Made by a program: the position numbers and the translations under genes
From: an uncultured Alphaproteobacteria bacterium
Lineage (GTDB): Bacteria; Pseudomonadota; Alphaproteobacteria; Methylaequorales; Methylaequoraceae
DNA length: 64,000 nt
Direction: 5' to 3'
NCBI GenBank assembly: GCA_902536655.1
Contig: CACAYF010000006.1
Location: 29,793-93,792, forward strand
Part shown: piece after piece, positions 44,829 to 54,622 of the stretch
Position numbering within the stretch: position 1 is the first letter of the stretch
How the letters are laid out: every line of letters starts with the position of its first letter
The notes under the pieces: model-generated
The model's database searches: none
The model's input: only the letters and a program-made list of their open reading frames with translations
Told to the model about the DNA's origin: nothing

Positions 44829-45759
44829 TACTGTAGAGAAAAAGCTAGATGAGAATTTTGATGTCACTCTAAACGAGAGTGACATTCCAATGACCGAAGA
44901 ACAGCTTCTTGAGGCTATGAATAGCTATGATGCTGTTCTCCCAACTGTTACTGACAGTATCTCAAGTAAAATTATTTCATCAGACAAGAGAAAAGCTAAA
45001 ATAATAGGAAACTTTGGTGTTGGTTTCAATAATATTGATATTGAGTCAGCTAAAAGTAACGGAGTAGTTGTCACAAATACTCCGGAGGTACTAACCGATT
45101 GCACAGCGGATATCGCAATGCTTCTTCTTCTTGGAGTTTCTAGAAGAGCCTCAGAAGGAGAATTTCACGTTAGAAAAAAAGAATGGTCGGGCTGGCGACC
45201 TACACATATGATGGGAACAAAAGTAACAGGTAAAACCCTTGGTCTTGTTGGCATGGGGAGAATAGCTCAAGCAGTTGCACAGAAAGCACACTTTGGGTTT
45301 AATATGAAAATTCTTTTTTTTGACCCATATTTTAATAATAATGACATTATTAAAAAGTTTAATGCCTTGCCTTGCAAAACACTTGAAGATCTTCTAAGAG
45401 ATTCAGATTTTGTTTCTTTGCACTGCCCATCTACTAGTGAGACTAAAGGACTAATGAATATTAAAACTTTAGCAGAGATGAAAAAGTCTAGCTACCTTAT
45501 AAATACAGCAAGAGGTGATGTTGTTGTTGAAAATGATTTAGTTAAAGCATTAGAAAGCGGTCTCATTAAGGGAGCAGGTCTGGATGTTTTTGAGGGTGAA
45601 CCAAATGTAAACCCAAAGCTTTTAAATTTTAAAAACGTTTTTTTACTACCACATCTTGGAAGTGCTACTGAGGAAACTAGAGAAGCTATGGGTATGAGAG
45701 TATTCTCAAATATTCGAGATTTTTTTGATGGCAAGGAGCCCATGGACAGAGTGGTATAA
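44785..45759 (+). CDS. Hydroxypyruvate reductase / D-2-hydroxyacid dehydrogenase
   Basis: NAD(P)H enzyme reducing hydroxypyruvate (or glyoxylate) to D-glycerate. The 324 residues begin FKVLVTRKWPSTVEKKL as expected for the family, so the start inside the aminotransferase gene is right. The Rossmann motif is GLVGMGRIAQAVA; the catalytic Arg is in NTARGDVV, Glu in GLDVFEGEP, and His in LLPHLGSATEETR. It lies between the aminotransferase and glycerate kinase genes, completing the serine-to-glycerate module. Confidence 0.92.
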   Translation: MTQKFKVLVTRKWPSTVEKKLDENFDVTLNESDIPMTEEQLLEAMNSYDAVLPTVTDSISSKIISSDKRKAKIIGNFGVGFNNIDIESAKSNGVVVTNTPEVLTDCTADIAMLLLLGVSRRASEGEFHVRKKEWSGWRPTHMMGTKVTGKTLGLVGMGRIAQAVAQKAHFGFNMKILFFDPYFNNNDIIKKFNALPCKTLEDLLRDSDFVSLHCPSTSETKGLMNIKTLAEMKKSSYLINTARGDVVVENDLVKALESGLIKGAGLDVFEGEPNVNPKLLNFKNVFLLPHLGSATEETREAMGMRVFSNIRDFFDGKEPMDRVV

Positions 45760-45765
45760 TCCATA

Positions 45766-47115
45766 ATGAGTTTACATAGAGTTGAAAATAGCTCTGAAAA
45801 TTTATTATTGGGTTTATTTAATCATGGAGTATCCAACGTTCAACCCAGAAATATTTTAAAAAACTTCATAAAAGTTGACAAAACAAAAATTATTGTAAGT
45901 AATAATAGTTATTCAAAAACTTATAATAACTTTAAGAAAATTCTTCCAATTTGTGTAGGTAAAGCTTCAGTTGACATGGGTAATACTGCATTATCTCTTC
46001 TTAAAAATTTTAAGAACGAAATATCTGAGGGTGTAATAGTTGTAAATAAAGAAAACTTTCAAAAAGTAAAAGGTTTTAAATGTTTTTCTTCTGGGCACCC
46101 AGTTCCTGATAAAAATGGTTTACTTGCATCTTTACACATAGAAAAAAAACTTCATTCACTTTCAGAAAAAGATCTAGTTTTGTTTTTTTTATCTGGAGGT
46201 GGTTCTGCTTTATTACCCTACCCATCTGAAAATATAAAACTTGAACAGAAGGTAAATCTAAATCGTAAATTATTAAATTCAGGTGCAGATATCAAAGAAA
46301 TTAATACAGTACGAAAACACCTTTCAAGAATTAAGGGGGGTAATTTTTTGAAAATGTCATTTCCAGCAAAAGTCCATAGTTTTATATTGTCAGATGTAAT
46401 AGGCGATGATTTAAGTTCGATATCGAGTGGACCAACAGTTCCTGACGAAACATCTTTTAATGATGTAAAAAGAATTCTTAGAAAATACAATCTATGGAAT
46501 GATATTCACAAATCAGTAAAAGCGCATATTGAATTAGGGATATTAGATAAAAGTTTAGAAACTCCTGACAAAACAAATACAGTTTTCTTAAACGTGGAAA
46601 ACACACTAATAGGGAGTAATAATTTATGCCTAAAAAGCATAGATTCTTTATGTAAAAAAAAAGACATCAATTCAAAAATCTGGAAAACTAATATTGAAGG
46701 AGATGTTCAAGTTATTGCGAAAAATTTTGTAAGAGATCTTAAAAAGAAGAATTATAAAAAGCCAATGATATTAATTTCTGGTGGAGAAAGCACAGTAAAA
46801 ATTAAAGGAAAGGGAAAAGGTGGAAGAAATCAAGAATTTGCTTTACACTTTATAAAAAATATAAGAAAGTCCCTTTCCAATTTAAAATTCACATTATTAT
46901 CAGCTGGAACAGACGGAAGAGATGGACCAACAAATGCTGCTGGAGCAATTGTTAACGATAAAAGTTTGGATCTAATTGAAAATAAGAATATAAATCTAAA
47001 CAAGGAACTTGAAAATAATAACTCATATCAGGTATTGAAAAAAATAAATTCACTTGTAATAATTAATGGGACAAATACAAATGTAGCTGACATTCAGTTA
47101 CTAATGATAAATTAA
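45766..47115 (+). CDS. Glycerate 2-kinase (MOFRL family)
   Basis: Phosphorylates D-glycerate at C2, feeding lower glycolysis/gluconeogenesis. The 449 residues show ICVGKASVDMG, SSGHPVPDKNG, LFFLSGGGSALLPYPSE, INTVRKHLSRIKGG, LSDVIGDDLSSISSGPTVPD, and a C-terminal MOFRL domain with GKGGRNQEFALHFI, SAGTDGRDGPTNAAGA. It follows the reductase by 6 nt. Confidence 0.93.
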   Translation: MSLHRVENSSENLLLGLFNHGVSNVQPRNILKNFIKVDKTKIIVSNNSYSKTYNNFKKILPICVGKASVDMGNTALSLLKNFKNEISEGVIVVNKENFQKVKGFKCFSSGHPVPDKNGLLASLHIEKKLHSLSEKDLVLFFLSGGGSALLPYPSENIKLEQKVNLNRKLLNSGADIKEINTVRKHLSRIKGGNFLKMSFPAKVHSFILSDVIGDDLSSISSGPTVPDETSFNDVKRILRKYNLWNDIHKSVKAHIELGILDKSLETPDKTNTVFLNVENTLIGSNNLCLKSIDSLCKKKDINSKIWKTNIEGDVQVIAKNFVRDLKKKNYKKPMILISGGESTVKIKGKGKGGRNQEFALHFIKNIRKSLSNLKFTLLSAGTDGRDGPTNAAGAIVNDKSLDLIENKNINLNKELENNNSYQVLKKINSLVIINGTNTNVADIQLLMIN

Positions 47116-47832
47116 ATGGGTACATTAAAAAAAAATGAACTAATACTGAAAAGCTCTACAGAGTTCCCTTGTTCTTACATCAAAGGAAAATCAGAAAAAA
47201 GAATATTTGTAAATATTCCAGAAAGTAAAATTGGAAACGAAGTAATATCACAACTTACCAAAAAGGGATTTAGAAGAAATTATGATCACATGTATATTCC
47301 GTCATGCAAAAATTGCATATCTTGTATTTCATTAAGATTAAATATTTCTAAATTTATCTACTCCAAAAGTAATAAAAGAAATCTAAAAATAAACTCTGAT
47401 TTATCATTAGTTGAAAATAAATTTTATTCAGAGAGAAGATTTAAATTATTTAAACAATATTGTAGAGTTAGACATTCAGGTGGTCAAATGAGATACATGA
47501 CACAATCTGATTTTATTAATTTTTTTCATAAATCTAAAAATAAAGTAAAAATATTTGACTTAATTAATTTAAATAAAGAACTTTATGGCTCTATCCTGTT
47601 AGACGTTTTAGATGATGGCTATTCTGCTGTTTATAGTTTCTTTGATCCATATTCACACAAGAGAGGTTTGGGTAAAAACTTAATCTTAAAAACAGTTCAA
47701 AAACTTAAAAAAAACAAAGGAGGTTACCTTTACCTTGGATATTGGGTAAGAGAATCAAAAAATATGAACTATAAATCTTCATTTAATAATGTTGAATATT
47801 TTGTGAATGGTGAATGGACAGAAAAACTATAA
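47116..47832 (+). CDS. bpt: Aspartate/glutamate leucyltransferase (Bpt)
   Basis: Transfers Leu from Leu-tRNA to proteins with N-terminal Asp/Glu, making N-end-rule degradation signals for ClpS/ClpAP. The 238 residues show PCSYIKGKSEKRIFV, GFRRNYDHMYIPSCKNCISC, CRVRHSGGQMRYMTQSDF, and YSFFDPYSHKRGLG. The start directly follows the glycerate kinase stop. It ends convergent on recO with 6 nt overlap. Confidence 0.9.
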   Translation: MGTLKKNELILKSSTEFPCSYIKGKSEKRIFVNIPESKIGNEVISQLTKKGFRRNYDHMYIPSCKNCISCISLRLNISKFIYSKSNKRNLKINSDLSLVENKFYSERRFKLFKQYCRVRHSGGQMRYMTQSDFINFFHKSKNKVKIFDLINLNKELYGSILLDVLDDGYSAVYSFFDPYSHKRGLGKNLILKTVQKLKKNKGGYLYLGYWVRESKNMNYKSSFNNVEYFVNGEWTEKL

Positions 47833-48531
47833 ACCATCAAGTTTATTAATTATTTGATTTCTAAAAATAAATTTGAATTTGTTATTTTCCAAAATTTTTA
47901 AAAAAAAATATCCTGTTATTTTTAGTGCCTCTTTATAGTCATTATATTTATTTTTTTGAAAGTTTTCTTTCATACATTTCGGAATTTTAAACAGATTTTT
48001 AGCATATTTTTTACCTATTTCGAAATTAACTGCATTACCTGTTTTTGGAGAAATAAAATAAGTGTTATTAGATTCTCCTGTAACACAGCATTTATTAATA
48101 TTGAGCCCATAACCAAGATACTTTAAAAAATTCATTTCCCACTCTATATATTTACCAACCAAATATGAATTGCTATCATACTTTAAAAGAGTTAAATTTT
48201 TGATTTCTTTATAAATAGAAGTATTTTGTTCCCATAAAGGTAAAAATTTTATACAAAGTTCCGATGCCGATGCTTTAATGACTGTGTAAAAATAATGAGA
48301 AGATAAATTATAATTTTCTTGTTCATAATTTAAATATCCAAGTGAATTTTGATTTCTTGAACTCCACGTAAATTGAATTTTATCAAGATTAATTAAATTA
48401 ATGTTTTTGTTTTTGAAAGACTTTGAAAGACCCTTTATCAAACCATAATCTTTCGACAATATATATAAGATTTTTGATTTCTCTCCAAAATTCTTTGAAT
48501 ATAAGAAGAAACCTTCGTCGTGTATTTTCAT
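47827..48531 (-). CDS. recO: DNA repair protein RecO
   Basis: Loads RecA on SSB-coated DNA with RecR. The 234 residues have the N-terminal OB domain with GFFLYSKNFGEKSKILYILSK (minus one), AGCS-free central helices, and a C-terminal region with FLKYLGYGLNINKCCVTGES. Divergence is high, but the end position in rnc-era-recO supports the call. It starts 2 nt after era. Confidence 0.85.
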   Translation of the reverse strand: MKIHDEGFFLYSKNFGEKSKILYILSKDYGLIKGLSKSFKNKNINLINLDKIQFTWSSRNQNSLGYLNYEQENYNLSSHYFYTVIKASASELCIKFLPLWEQNTSIYKEIKNLTLLKYDSNSYLVGKYIEWEMNFLKYLGYGLNINKCCVTGESNNTYFISPKTGNAVNFEIGKKYAKNLFKIPKCMKENFQKNKYNDYKEALKITGYFFLKILENNKFKFIFRNQIINKLDGL

Positions 48532-48533
48532 TG

Positions 48534-49379
48534 TTAAATTCTCATTTTTTTTACTGTTAAATCCAAAAATACTTTTTTTTTAAAAATTTTTTCCATGTCG
48601 ATTCTTGACCTAGTTCCAATCATCTTAATTTTTTCTGCATTTTTCCCTATGATTATTGATTTTTGTGAATCTTTATTTACAAAAATTTCTTGAAAAATCC
48701 TTACGATTTTCTCTTCATTTTTAATTTTGGTTTTAATCTTTACTGAATAAGGTATTTCCTTATTAAGGAAATTAAATATCTTTTCTCTTGTAATTTCAGA
48801 AATTCTATAATTTATGCTTTTAGTTACTTTTATTTTTCCGTCATACTTCCAAGGTCTTTCAGGGATTTCGTCAATTAGATTGTTCAATAAAAACTTCAGA
48901 CCTTTCCTTTTTTTTGCAGAAATCATAAAAGTTTTTGAAAAATTTATTTGCGAATTCAGAATTTCAGAATATTTTAGTATTTTATCTTTTGAAACAAGAT
49001 CTATTTTATTTAATACCAAATAACTTTTTTTGAATTTTTTAATAATAGTATTTATTTCACTTGAAAATTTTTTATCAATCTTTTTTGAAAGATCGTAAAT
49101 AAATAGATTTAAATCTACTTTTTCTTCCTCATCCTGAATTGAACGTGAAAGACTTTTTGTTTTATATTTTCTATTTTGAATTATACCCGGTGTGTCGGTA
49201 AAAATAAGTTGACTATTATTTAAGTTTAATATTCCAGAAATTTTTTCTTTTGTTGTTTGAACTTTGTGGCTGATGATAGATATTTTATTTTTTAAAATAC
49301 TATTTAATAAAGTTGATTTTCCTGCATTTGGAAACCCAGTTAATAAAATTACTCCACACTTATATTTTTTTGTTTTCAA
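48534..49379 (-). CDS. era: GTPase Era
   Basis: Ribosome-assembly GTPase acting on 16S rRNA. The 281 residues have G1 GFPNAGKSTLLN (15-26), G3 DTPG, G4 NKID, a short G5, then a KH domain near the end with IIIGKNAEKIKMIGTRSRID. It overlaps rnc by 20 nt. Confidence 0.94.
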   Translation of the reverse strand: MKTKKYKCGVILLTGFPNAGKSTLLNSILKNKISIISHKVQTTKEKISGILNLNNSQLIFTDTPGIIQNRKYKTKSLSRSIQDEEEKVDLNLFIYDLSKKIDKKFSSEINTIIKKFKKSYLVLNKIDLVSKDKILKYSEILNSQINFSKTFMISAKKRKGLKFLLNNLIDEIPERPWKYDGKIKVTKSINYRISEITREKIFNFLNKEIPYSVKIKTKIKNEEKIVRIFQEIFVNKDSQKSIIIGKNAEKIKMIGTRSRIDMEKIFKKKVFLDLTVKKMRI

Positions 49380-50028
49380 TTTGTTTTAATAGTAATCTAG
49401 CAGCATTAATTTCAGCATCTTGTTTATTTTTACCCTCTCCTACAACAATTAAATCATCACTATGATTTACACTTATTTTAAAAATTGGTTCATGTTCCGG
49501 ACCAGTTTTACTTACAAAATTATATTCAGGAAGTTTATTATTTTTTTTTAGACACAATTCTTGTAATCTTGATTTTGGGTCATACTTAGATAAATCAATA
49601 TTTCTTATTTCCTGTTTCCATAGATTCTCAACAACAGTTTGTACTGTTTCAAAATCCGAATCCAAAAAGATTGCAGCAATCAAAGCCTCAAGTGAGTTTG
49701 CTTTTATTGAGTCAATTGATTTCATTTTTATATCATCTGAAACTCTTAGATAACGTTGAAGTTGTATGAGACTTGCTATATTTATTAATGTTCTTTTACA
49801 CACTAAAAAAGAATGTTTTTTAGCAAGTTCACCTTCTGAGTCTTTTTTAAAATTTTTAAAAAGATTTATTGAAATGATTAATCCTAAAATCCTATCACCT
49901 AAAAATTCCAATTTTTCAAAATTTTTTTTATTTTTATTAAAACTTGAGTGTGTTAAAGATGTTTCTAGAAGTTCACAATCTTTAAAATCATATTTTATGT
50001 CATTGATGAGTTTGGAATACTTGTTCAT
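49360..50028 (-). CDS. rnc: Ribonuclease III
   Basis: Cleaves double-stranded RNA in rRNA processing. The 222 residues have the nuclease signature KLEFLGDRILGLII (about 38-51), the second acidic site in SLEALIAAIFLDSDF, and a C-terminal double-stranded RNA-binding domain (about 150-220) starting DPKSRLQELCLKK. It overlaps lepB by 4 nt. Confidence 0.95.
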   Translation of the reverse strand: MNKYSKLINDIKYDFKDCELLETSLTHSSFNKNKKNFEKLEFLGDRILGLIISINLFKNFKKDSEGELAKKHSFLVCKRTLINIASLIQLQRYLRVSDDIKMKSIDSIKANSLEALIAAIFLDSDFETVQTVVENLWKQEIRNIDLSKYDPKSRLQELCLKKNNKLPEYNFVSKTGPEHEPIFKISVNHSDDLIVVGEGKNKQDAEINAARLLLKQIENKKI

Positions 50029-50786
50029 TCTTTTTTTTGTGGAATTAAGCTAACAAAAAATCTATCTTTTCTTAAGGCTGGATACCATGTCCAGAACTTC
50101 AGAAAACTACCTATCTCAGTATCAAATGAAATCATCACAACCTCAGCTCTACCAACTAAGTTCTCTCTTGGAATTAATCCAATAAATCTACTATCTTGAG
50201 AATTATCTCTATTGTCTCCAAGAACAAAGAAATAATCTAAAGGAATTTTTATTTTATTAAAATTATTTGTATTTAAACCTTCAAATGCTCTTTCGAATTC
50301 ATAAACTTCGTATGATAAGTTGTTAGGTAATATCTCTATATTTTTTGAAACGTTAAAAGATTTATATTTTTCAATACTTTTCTTGGTTATGTTAATTTCT
50401 TTGTCGTTAATTATTAATACATTATCTTTCATTTCCAACGAATCGCCAGGAAGACCAACTACTCGTTTTATATAATCAGTTCTATTATCCTCAGGTGTTT
50501 TAAAAACAACAATTTCTCCTCTTGTTGGCTCCTTGGAAAATAATCTTCCTGGTATAACTGGTATACTAAATGGAAGGGAGTGTTTTGAAAAACCGTATGA
50601 AAATTTAGATACAAATAAATAATCTCCGACTTTTAGATTTGGATACATAGATCCAGAGGGAATACTAAAAGGCTCATAAAGAAAACTTCTTATAATCAAA
50701 GCAGCAATGATTGCGTAAAAAAGTGAAATCAAGTTTTTCTTAAAGCTGCTATTTTTTTTTTTTTCTTTAAAAAAAGTATTTTTCAT
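50025..50786 (-). CDS. lepB: Signal peptidase I
   Basis: Removes signal peptides at the outer face of the inner membrane. The 253 residues have one N-terminal span (about 18-34), catalytic Ser46 in IPSGSMYPNLKVGDYL, Lys107 in DYIKRVVGLPGD, and the late motif LGDNRDNSQDSR. The acpS gene usually found between pdxJ and lepB is missing; only 24 nt separate them. Confidence 0.95.
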   Translation of the reverse strand: MKNTFFKEKKKNSSFKKNLISLFYAIIAALIIRSFLYEPFSIPSGSMYPNLKVGDYLFVSKFSYGFSKHSLPFSIPVIPGRLFSKEPTRGEIVVFKTPEDNRTDYIKRVVGLPGDSLEMKDNVLIINDKEINITKKSIEKYKSFNVSKNIEILPNNLSYEVYEFERAFEGLNTNNFNKIKIPLDYFFVLGDNRDNSQDSRFIGLIPRENLVGRAEVVMISFDTEIGSFLKFWTWYPALRKDRFFVSLIPQKKE

Positions 50787-50810
50787 ACTTGAATTTTATT
50801 ACAAAAAAAC

Positions 50811-51545
50811 TCAAATGCTAGGATGATTTATAATTTTCATGAATTTCTTTATTGTAATATTCAAACCATCCAATAAAGCATTGGATATTAAGAAATGTCC
50901 TACGTTAAGCTCTACTATATTTGGTATGCTTGAAATTTCGCCCGCGTTATCAAAGTTCAATCCATGTCCAGCATGACAGTCTATTCCAACTTTAAGGCAG
51001 TGTTCAGCAGCTCGCTCAATTCTATTAAATTCTGATTGATGATTTTTTTTATTGTAATTAAGAGAAAATTTGCCTGTGTGAATTTCAACTACTTTTACAC
51101 CAAGCTTTGCTGCTGCGTCAATCTGCTCTATTTCAGGGTCTACAAAAAATGATAATTTAATATCTTTGTCTTTGAAGTCTGACACAAATTCTCCCAGATA
51201 ATCTAACTGATTTTTAACATCCAACCCCCCTTCAGTTGTAAGTTCTTCTCTTCTTTCAGGAACAATACAGCAAGAAAAAGGATTGGTTTTGAAACAAATA
51301 TTTTTCATTTCATCAGTAGCAGCCATTTCTAAATTGAGAGGCAGATAATTTTTATTTTTTAATTCTTCGACATCTTTATCTCTAATGTGCCTTCTATCCT
51401 CTCTTAAATGGACTGTAATCAAGTCAACATGAGAGTCTTTTAATATGCTTGCAACTTTCAATAAGTTAGGAAAGTCTTCATTTCTTGCATTTCTAAGAGT
51501 TGCAACATGGTCTATATTAACTCCTAATCTTATTTTTTTTTTCAT
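50811..51545 (-). CDS. pdxJ: Pyridoxine 5'-phosphate synthase
   Basis: Forms the pyridoxine ring from 1-deoxyxylulose 5-phosphate and aminoacetone phosphate derivative. The 244-residue TIM barrel has GVNIDHVATLRNARN (8-22), HLREDRRHI, VPERREELTTEGGLDV, and HAGHGLNFDN. Its start overlaps the preceding gene by 29 nt. Confidence 0.95.
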   Translation of the reverse strand: MKKKIRLGVNIDHVATLRNARNEDFPNLLKVASILKDSHVDLITVHLREDRRHIRDKDVEELKNKNYLPLNLEMAATDEMKNICFKTNPFSCCIVPERREELTTEGGLDVKNQLDYLGEFVSDFKDKDIKLSFFVDPEIEQIDAAAKLGVKVVEIHTGKFSLNYNKKNHQSEFNRIERAAEHCLKVGIDCHAGHGLNFDNAGEISSIPNIVELNVGHFLISNALLDGLNITIKKFMKIINHPSI

Positions 51546-51966
51546 TAAATCTTTTTTCCAAATAAAATTTGCTAATCTTATAAGTAATATACCAAGCTAC
51601 AATTGCAATAGGTAAACTACCAATCAAAGTTGGAAAGAATAATCTACTAAAATTTTCTATCAAAAAGGTTATTTTAAACTCGTAATTGTCAAGTGGACTG
51701 TAAATAAAATTTAAACCAAATTGATAAGCAACGTAAAAAAAAATAGGAAAAGTCCATGGGTTTCCGATTACTGAACCTACAGTAGCCGCTATTAGATTAC
51801 CTCTCATTAAAATAGTACCCAAGTAGCAAATAATTAAATGAAACCCCAACAACGGAGTAAAAGAAACAGCTACTCCCCAAGCAAGTCCAATTGCAACAGC
51901 CTCTGGAAAATCTCTAATTTTGTAGACCTTCATTTTTAGCATTCTAAAATATTTGGAAAATTGCAT
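51517..51966 (-). CDS. DUF2062 membrane protein
   Basis: 149-residue membrane protein with three to four spans. The family stretch EAVAIGLAWGVAVSFTPLLG, then GSVIGNPWTFPIFFYVAYQFG, identifies DUF2062, a family of unknown role. It commonly sits near pdxJ in alphaproteobacteria. Rather than stopping before pdxJ it runs 29 nt into it, so the two are probably translated together. Confidence 0.85.
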   Translation of the reverse strand: MQFSKYFRMLKMKVYKIRDFPEAVAIGLAWGVAVSFTPLLGFHLIICYLGTILMRGNLIAATVGSVIGNPWTFPIFFYVAYQFGLNFIYSPLDNYEFKITFLIENFSRLFFPTLIGSLPIAIVAWYITYKISKFYLEKRFNEKKNKIRS

Positions 51967-51975
51967 AAAGTTTTC

Positions 51976-54114
51976 CTAAACCCTTGAAACGCTATCTATA
52001 AAATCAGAGGTTCTCAAAGAAGCAATTACTCTACTTAGGTGCGATTTATTTTTTACATCTATGTCTATATTAATTTTGAAAAAGTCTGTATTTCGATCAG
52101 TGATCTCTAGGTTTCTTATGTTACTTAAGGATTTAGCAATAATGGATGATAAAACTCCTAATGCACCTATTTTATTTCGGATTAGTACATTTATTTTAGC
52201 AACAAAATCATTCTTTTTATATTTTAAGTTTTCCCAAGATACTTTTATAAGTTTATTATTTTCAGTTTTTATTTTTTTTAACTCCTTACATAGTTTTAAA
52301 TGAATTATTAATCCCTTGTTCTTCATTACAAAAGAAATAGCTTCATCCCCAGGAATTGGATTACAACATTTAGCAAAGTGAATACTCATCCCAGGAGTTA
52401 ATCCATGAACAATTAGCGGTAAATCATCTGATCTATTTTTTTCTTTAAGTTTATTAAAAATTACAATCTTATCATCTTTGTTAAGGAGTTTTTTCTCAGG
52501 AAACATTGATGACACTATCTTACTAGGTAAAATCTTCCCACATCCGATAAATTTATAAAGATTATCTAATTCTTTTAGCTTAAATTTATCTAAAATGTTT
52601 TTAACATTTGTTTCTGAGTATCGCATACCCTGATTCTTAAAATGGTTAATTAAAATTTCCTTTCCAAGTTTTTTAAAGTCCTCGTCCTCTTTAATATGGA
52701 GATATCGTTTAATGCAAACTCTTGCTTTTCCTGAAATTGAAAATTCCAACCAATCTGGTAGAACAGAATTAGCTTTGCCACGAATGATTTCTACCTGATC
52801 TCCATTTTTAAGCTTAGTTGAGAGTGGTTTGATGGAATTATTAATTTTTACGCCTGAACAAAAATACCCTACATCAGAATGAACAGAAAATGCAAAATCT
52901 AACGGCATTGCCCCTTTTGGCAACGCTATGATATCACCTTTAGGTGTGAAAACAAAAACCTGATCTGCATGCATTTGCATTTTGGTATGTTCAAGAAACT
53001 CTTCTGGTTCATTTGATTGATCAAGAATATCTAAAATTTGTCTCATCCACCTATATTGTTTTCCATCTTTTGGGTTAATTTTATCTTTATATATCCAATG
53101 TGCTGCAATTCCAAACTCTGCTTTTTCATTCATCTCAAAAGATCTAATTTGAATTTCTATTCTCTGATTCAAAGGGCCAATGAGTGTGGTATGTATTGAT
53201 TGATAACCATTTGGTTTAGGCGTTGAAATATAATCTTTAAACCTTCCTGGAACATATGAGTAACCTTGATGAAGAAAACCCAGAACTTCATAACAAGCTT
53301 TGGTATCCTTGACTAAAATTGTAAAGGCGATTATGTCTGAAAGTTGAGAAAAGTTTACAGACTTAACTTTCATTTTTTTCCAAATTGAGTAAGGAGTTTT
53401 TTCTCTACCAAAAACCTTGAATATAATATTATTTTCAAGAAGAAATTCTTCTATATTTTTAATAATTTTATCTAAAATATCTTCGTCTTGTTGTCTTAAC
53501 ATTAGAAGTCTTTGAATTATTGAATCTCTGAGTTCAGGCTCAGTTGCCTTAAAGCTTAAATCATCAAGTTCCTTTCTGATTTCTTCCATACCAAGTCTCT
53601 CAGCAAGTGGTGAATAAATTTCTAAAGTTTCATAAGATATTCTTTTTTTTTTTTTTTCGTCTTTTATAAACTTTAAAGTTCTCATATTGTGAAGTCTATC
53701 TGCAAGTTTGACAAATAAAACTCTTATGTCTCTGGATGTCGCTAGTAACAACTTCCTAAAGTTTTCTGCTTGATTAAATTTATCAGATCTACCTTCAAAT
53801 TTTGATAGCTTTGTTACCCCATCTACTAATGATGAAATTTCAGAACCAAAACTTTTTTTAATATCCTCAATACTATACGTTGTGTCTTCAACAACATCAT
53901 GAAGAAGGGCGGTAATTATTGTTCTAGAATCAAATTTGTGATCAGCAAGTATACCAGCAACTTCCAGTGGATGAGAAAAAAAAGGGTCTCCAGAAGCTCT
54001 GGTCTGACTTCCATGAGCTCTCATAGAAAAAACATATGCTTTATTGAGAAGTTTTTCCTCAACATGTGGATCATATGATTTTACTTTTTCTAATAATTCA
54101 ACTTGTCGCAACAC
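51976..54114 (-). CDS. rel: Bifunctional (p)ppGpp synthetase/hydrolase
   Basis: Stringent-response enzyme of 712 residues. The HD hydrolase domain keeps FFSHPLEVAGIL and ALLHDVVEDT, so hydrolysis should be active. The synthetase domain has the RFKD version of the loop (YVPGRFKDYISTPKPNGYQS), the charge pattern of bifunctional enzymes, and EFGIAAHWIYK. TGS (about 385-445, VFVFTPKGDIIALPKG) and a C-terminal ACT domain (IGALGVLSSIIA) follow. A single Rel enzyme is typical of alphaproteobacteria. Confidence 0.95.
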   Translation of the reverse strand: MLRQVELLEKVKSYDPHVEEKLLNKAYVFSMRAHGSQTRASGDPFFSHPLEVAGILADHKFDSRTIITALLHDVVEDTTYSIEDIKKSFGSEISSLVDGVTKLSKFEGRSDKFNQAENFRKLLLATSRDIRVLFVKLADRLHNMRTLKFIKDEKKKKRISYETLEIYSPLAERLGMEEIRKELDDLSFKATEPELRDSIIQRLLMLRQQDEDILDKIIKNIEEFLLENNIIFKVFGREKTPYSIWKKMKVKSVNFSQLSDIIAFTILVKDTKACYEVLGFLHQGYSYVPGRFKDYISTPKPNGYQSIHTTLIGPLNQRIEIQIRSFEMNEKAEFGIAAHWIYKDKINPKDGKQYRWMRQILDILDQSNEPEEFLEHTKMQMHADQVFVFTPKGDIIALPKGAMPLDFAFSVHSDVGYFCSGVKINNSIKPLSTKLKNGDQVEIIRGKANSVLPDWLEFSISGKARVCIKRYLHIKEDEDFKKLGKEILINHFKNQGMRYSETNVKNILDKFKLKELDNLYKFIGCGKILPSKIVSSMFPEKKLLNKDDKIVIFNKLKEKNRSDDLPLIVHGLTPGMSIHFAKCCNPIPGDEAISFVMKNKGLIIHLKLCKELKKIKTENNKLIKVSWENLKYKKNDFVAKINVLIRNKIGALGVLSSIIAKSLSNIRNLEITDRNTDFFKINIDIDVKNKSHLSRVIASLRTSDFIDSVSRV

Positions 54115-54164
54115 AATTAAATTTTATGATAAAAATAAAAATTTTTAAATATTAAATTATTTTT

Positions 54165-54617
54165 TTAGTCTTCTTGCTTTTCTAAATCTACTTGCGAGTG
54201 CTCGGTTTGGTTGTCTTCTTGATTATTTTTCTTTTGACTTATAAGCTTCTGAATTTCATTTTGAGTCATATAAATTTTTTTTCGTTTTTTTTCAGAGGCA
54301 TTTTCTTTTTCGAAATTGTCGAATGAGACCTGTGAAGCATTTTCATTCATAGGAACTGTTTCATTATCGTCTATATCAGTATCTTCTACCGGCTGATATC
54401 TTTGGGATGACATAACAATTGAGTCCCATGTTTTAACCAAATCGATTTTCTTTTCAGCTATCTCTCGTAGAGCTATGACAGTATTCTTATCATTATCGCT
54501 TGAAACTTCAACTTTTGATCCGGAAGCTAGATCACGAGCTCTATTGCAAGCATATATAACTAGTTGGAATCTATTGGGAATAGATGTTGTACAATCTTCT
54601 GTAGTTACTCTTGCCAT
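54165..54617 (-). CDS. rpoZ: RNA polymerase omega subunit
   Basis: Helps fold and assemble the beta' subunit. Residues 1-75 are the conserved omega domain: [31 protein letters not shown], and [14 protein letters not shown]. The rest (about 76-150) is a charged, Gln/Asn/Glu-rich tail, longer than in E. coli (91 residues) and of unknown role. It lies just upstream of rel, the classic rpoZ-spoT order. Confidence 0.93.
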   Translation of the reverse strand: MARVTTEDCTTSIPNRFQLVIYACNRARDLASGSKVEVSSDNDKNTVIALREIAEKKIDLVKTWDSIVMSSQRYQPVEDTDIDDNETVPMNENASQVSFDNFEKENASEKKRKKIYMTQNEIQKLISQKKNNQEDNQTEHSQVDLEKQED

Positions 54618-54622
54618 TTAAC

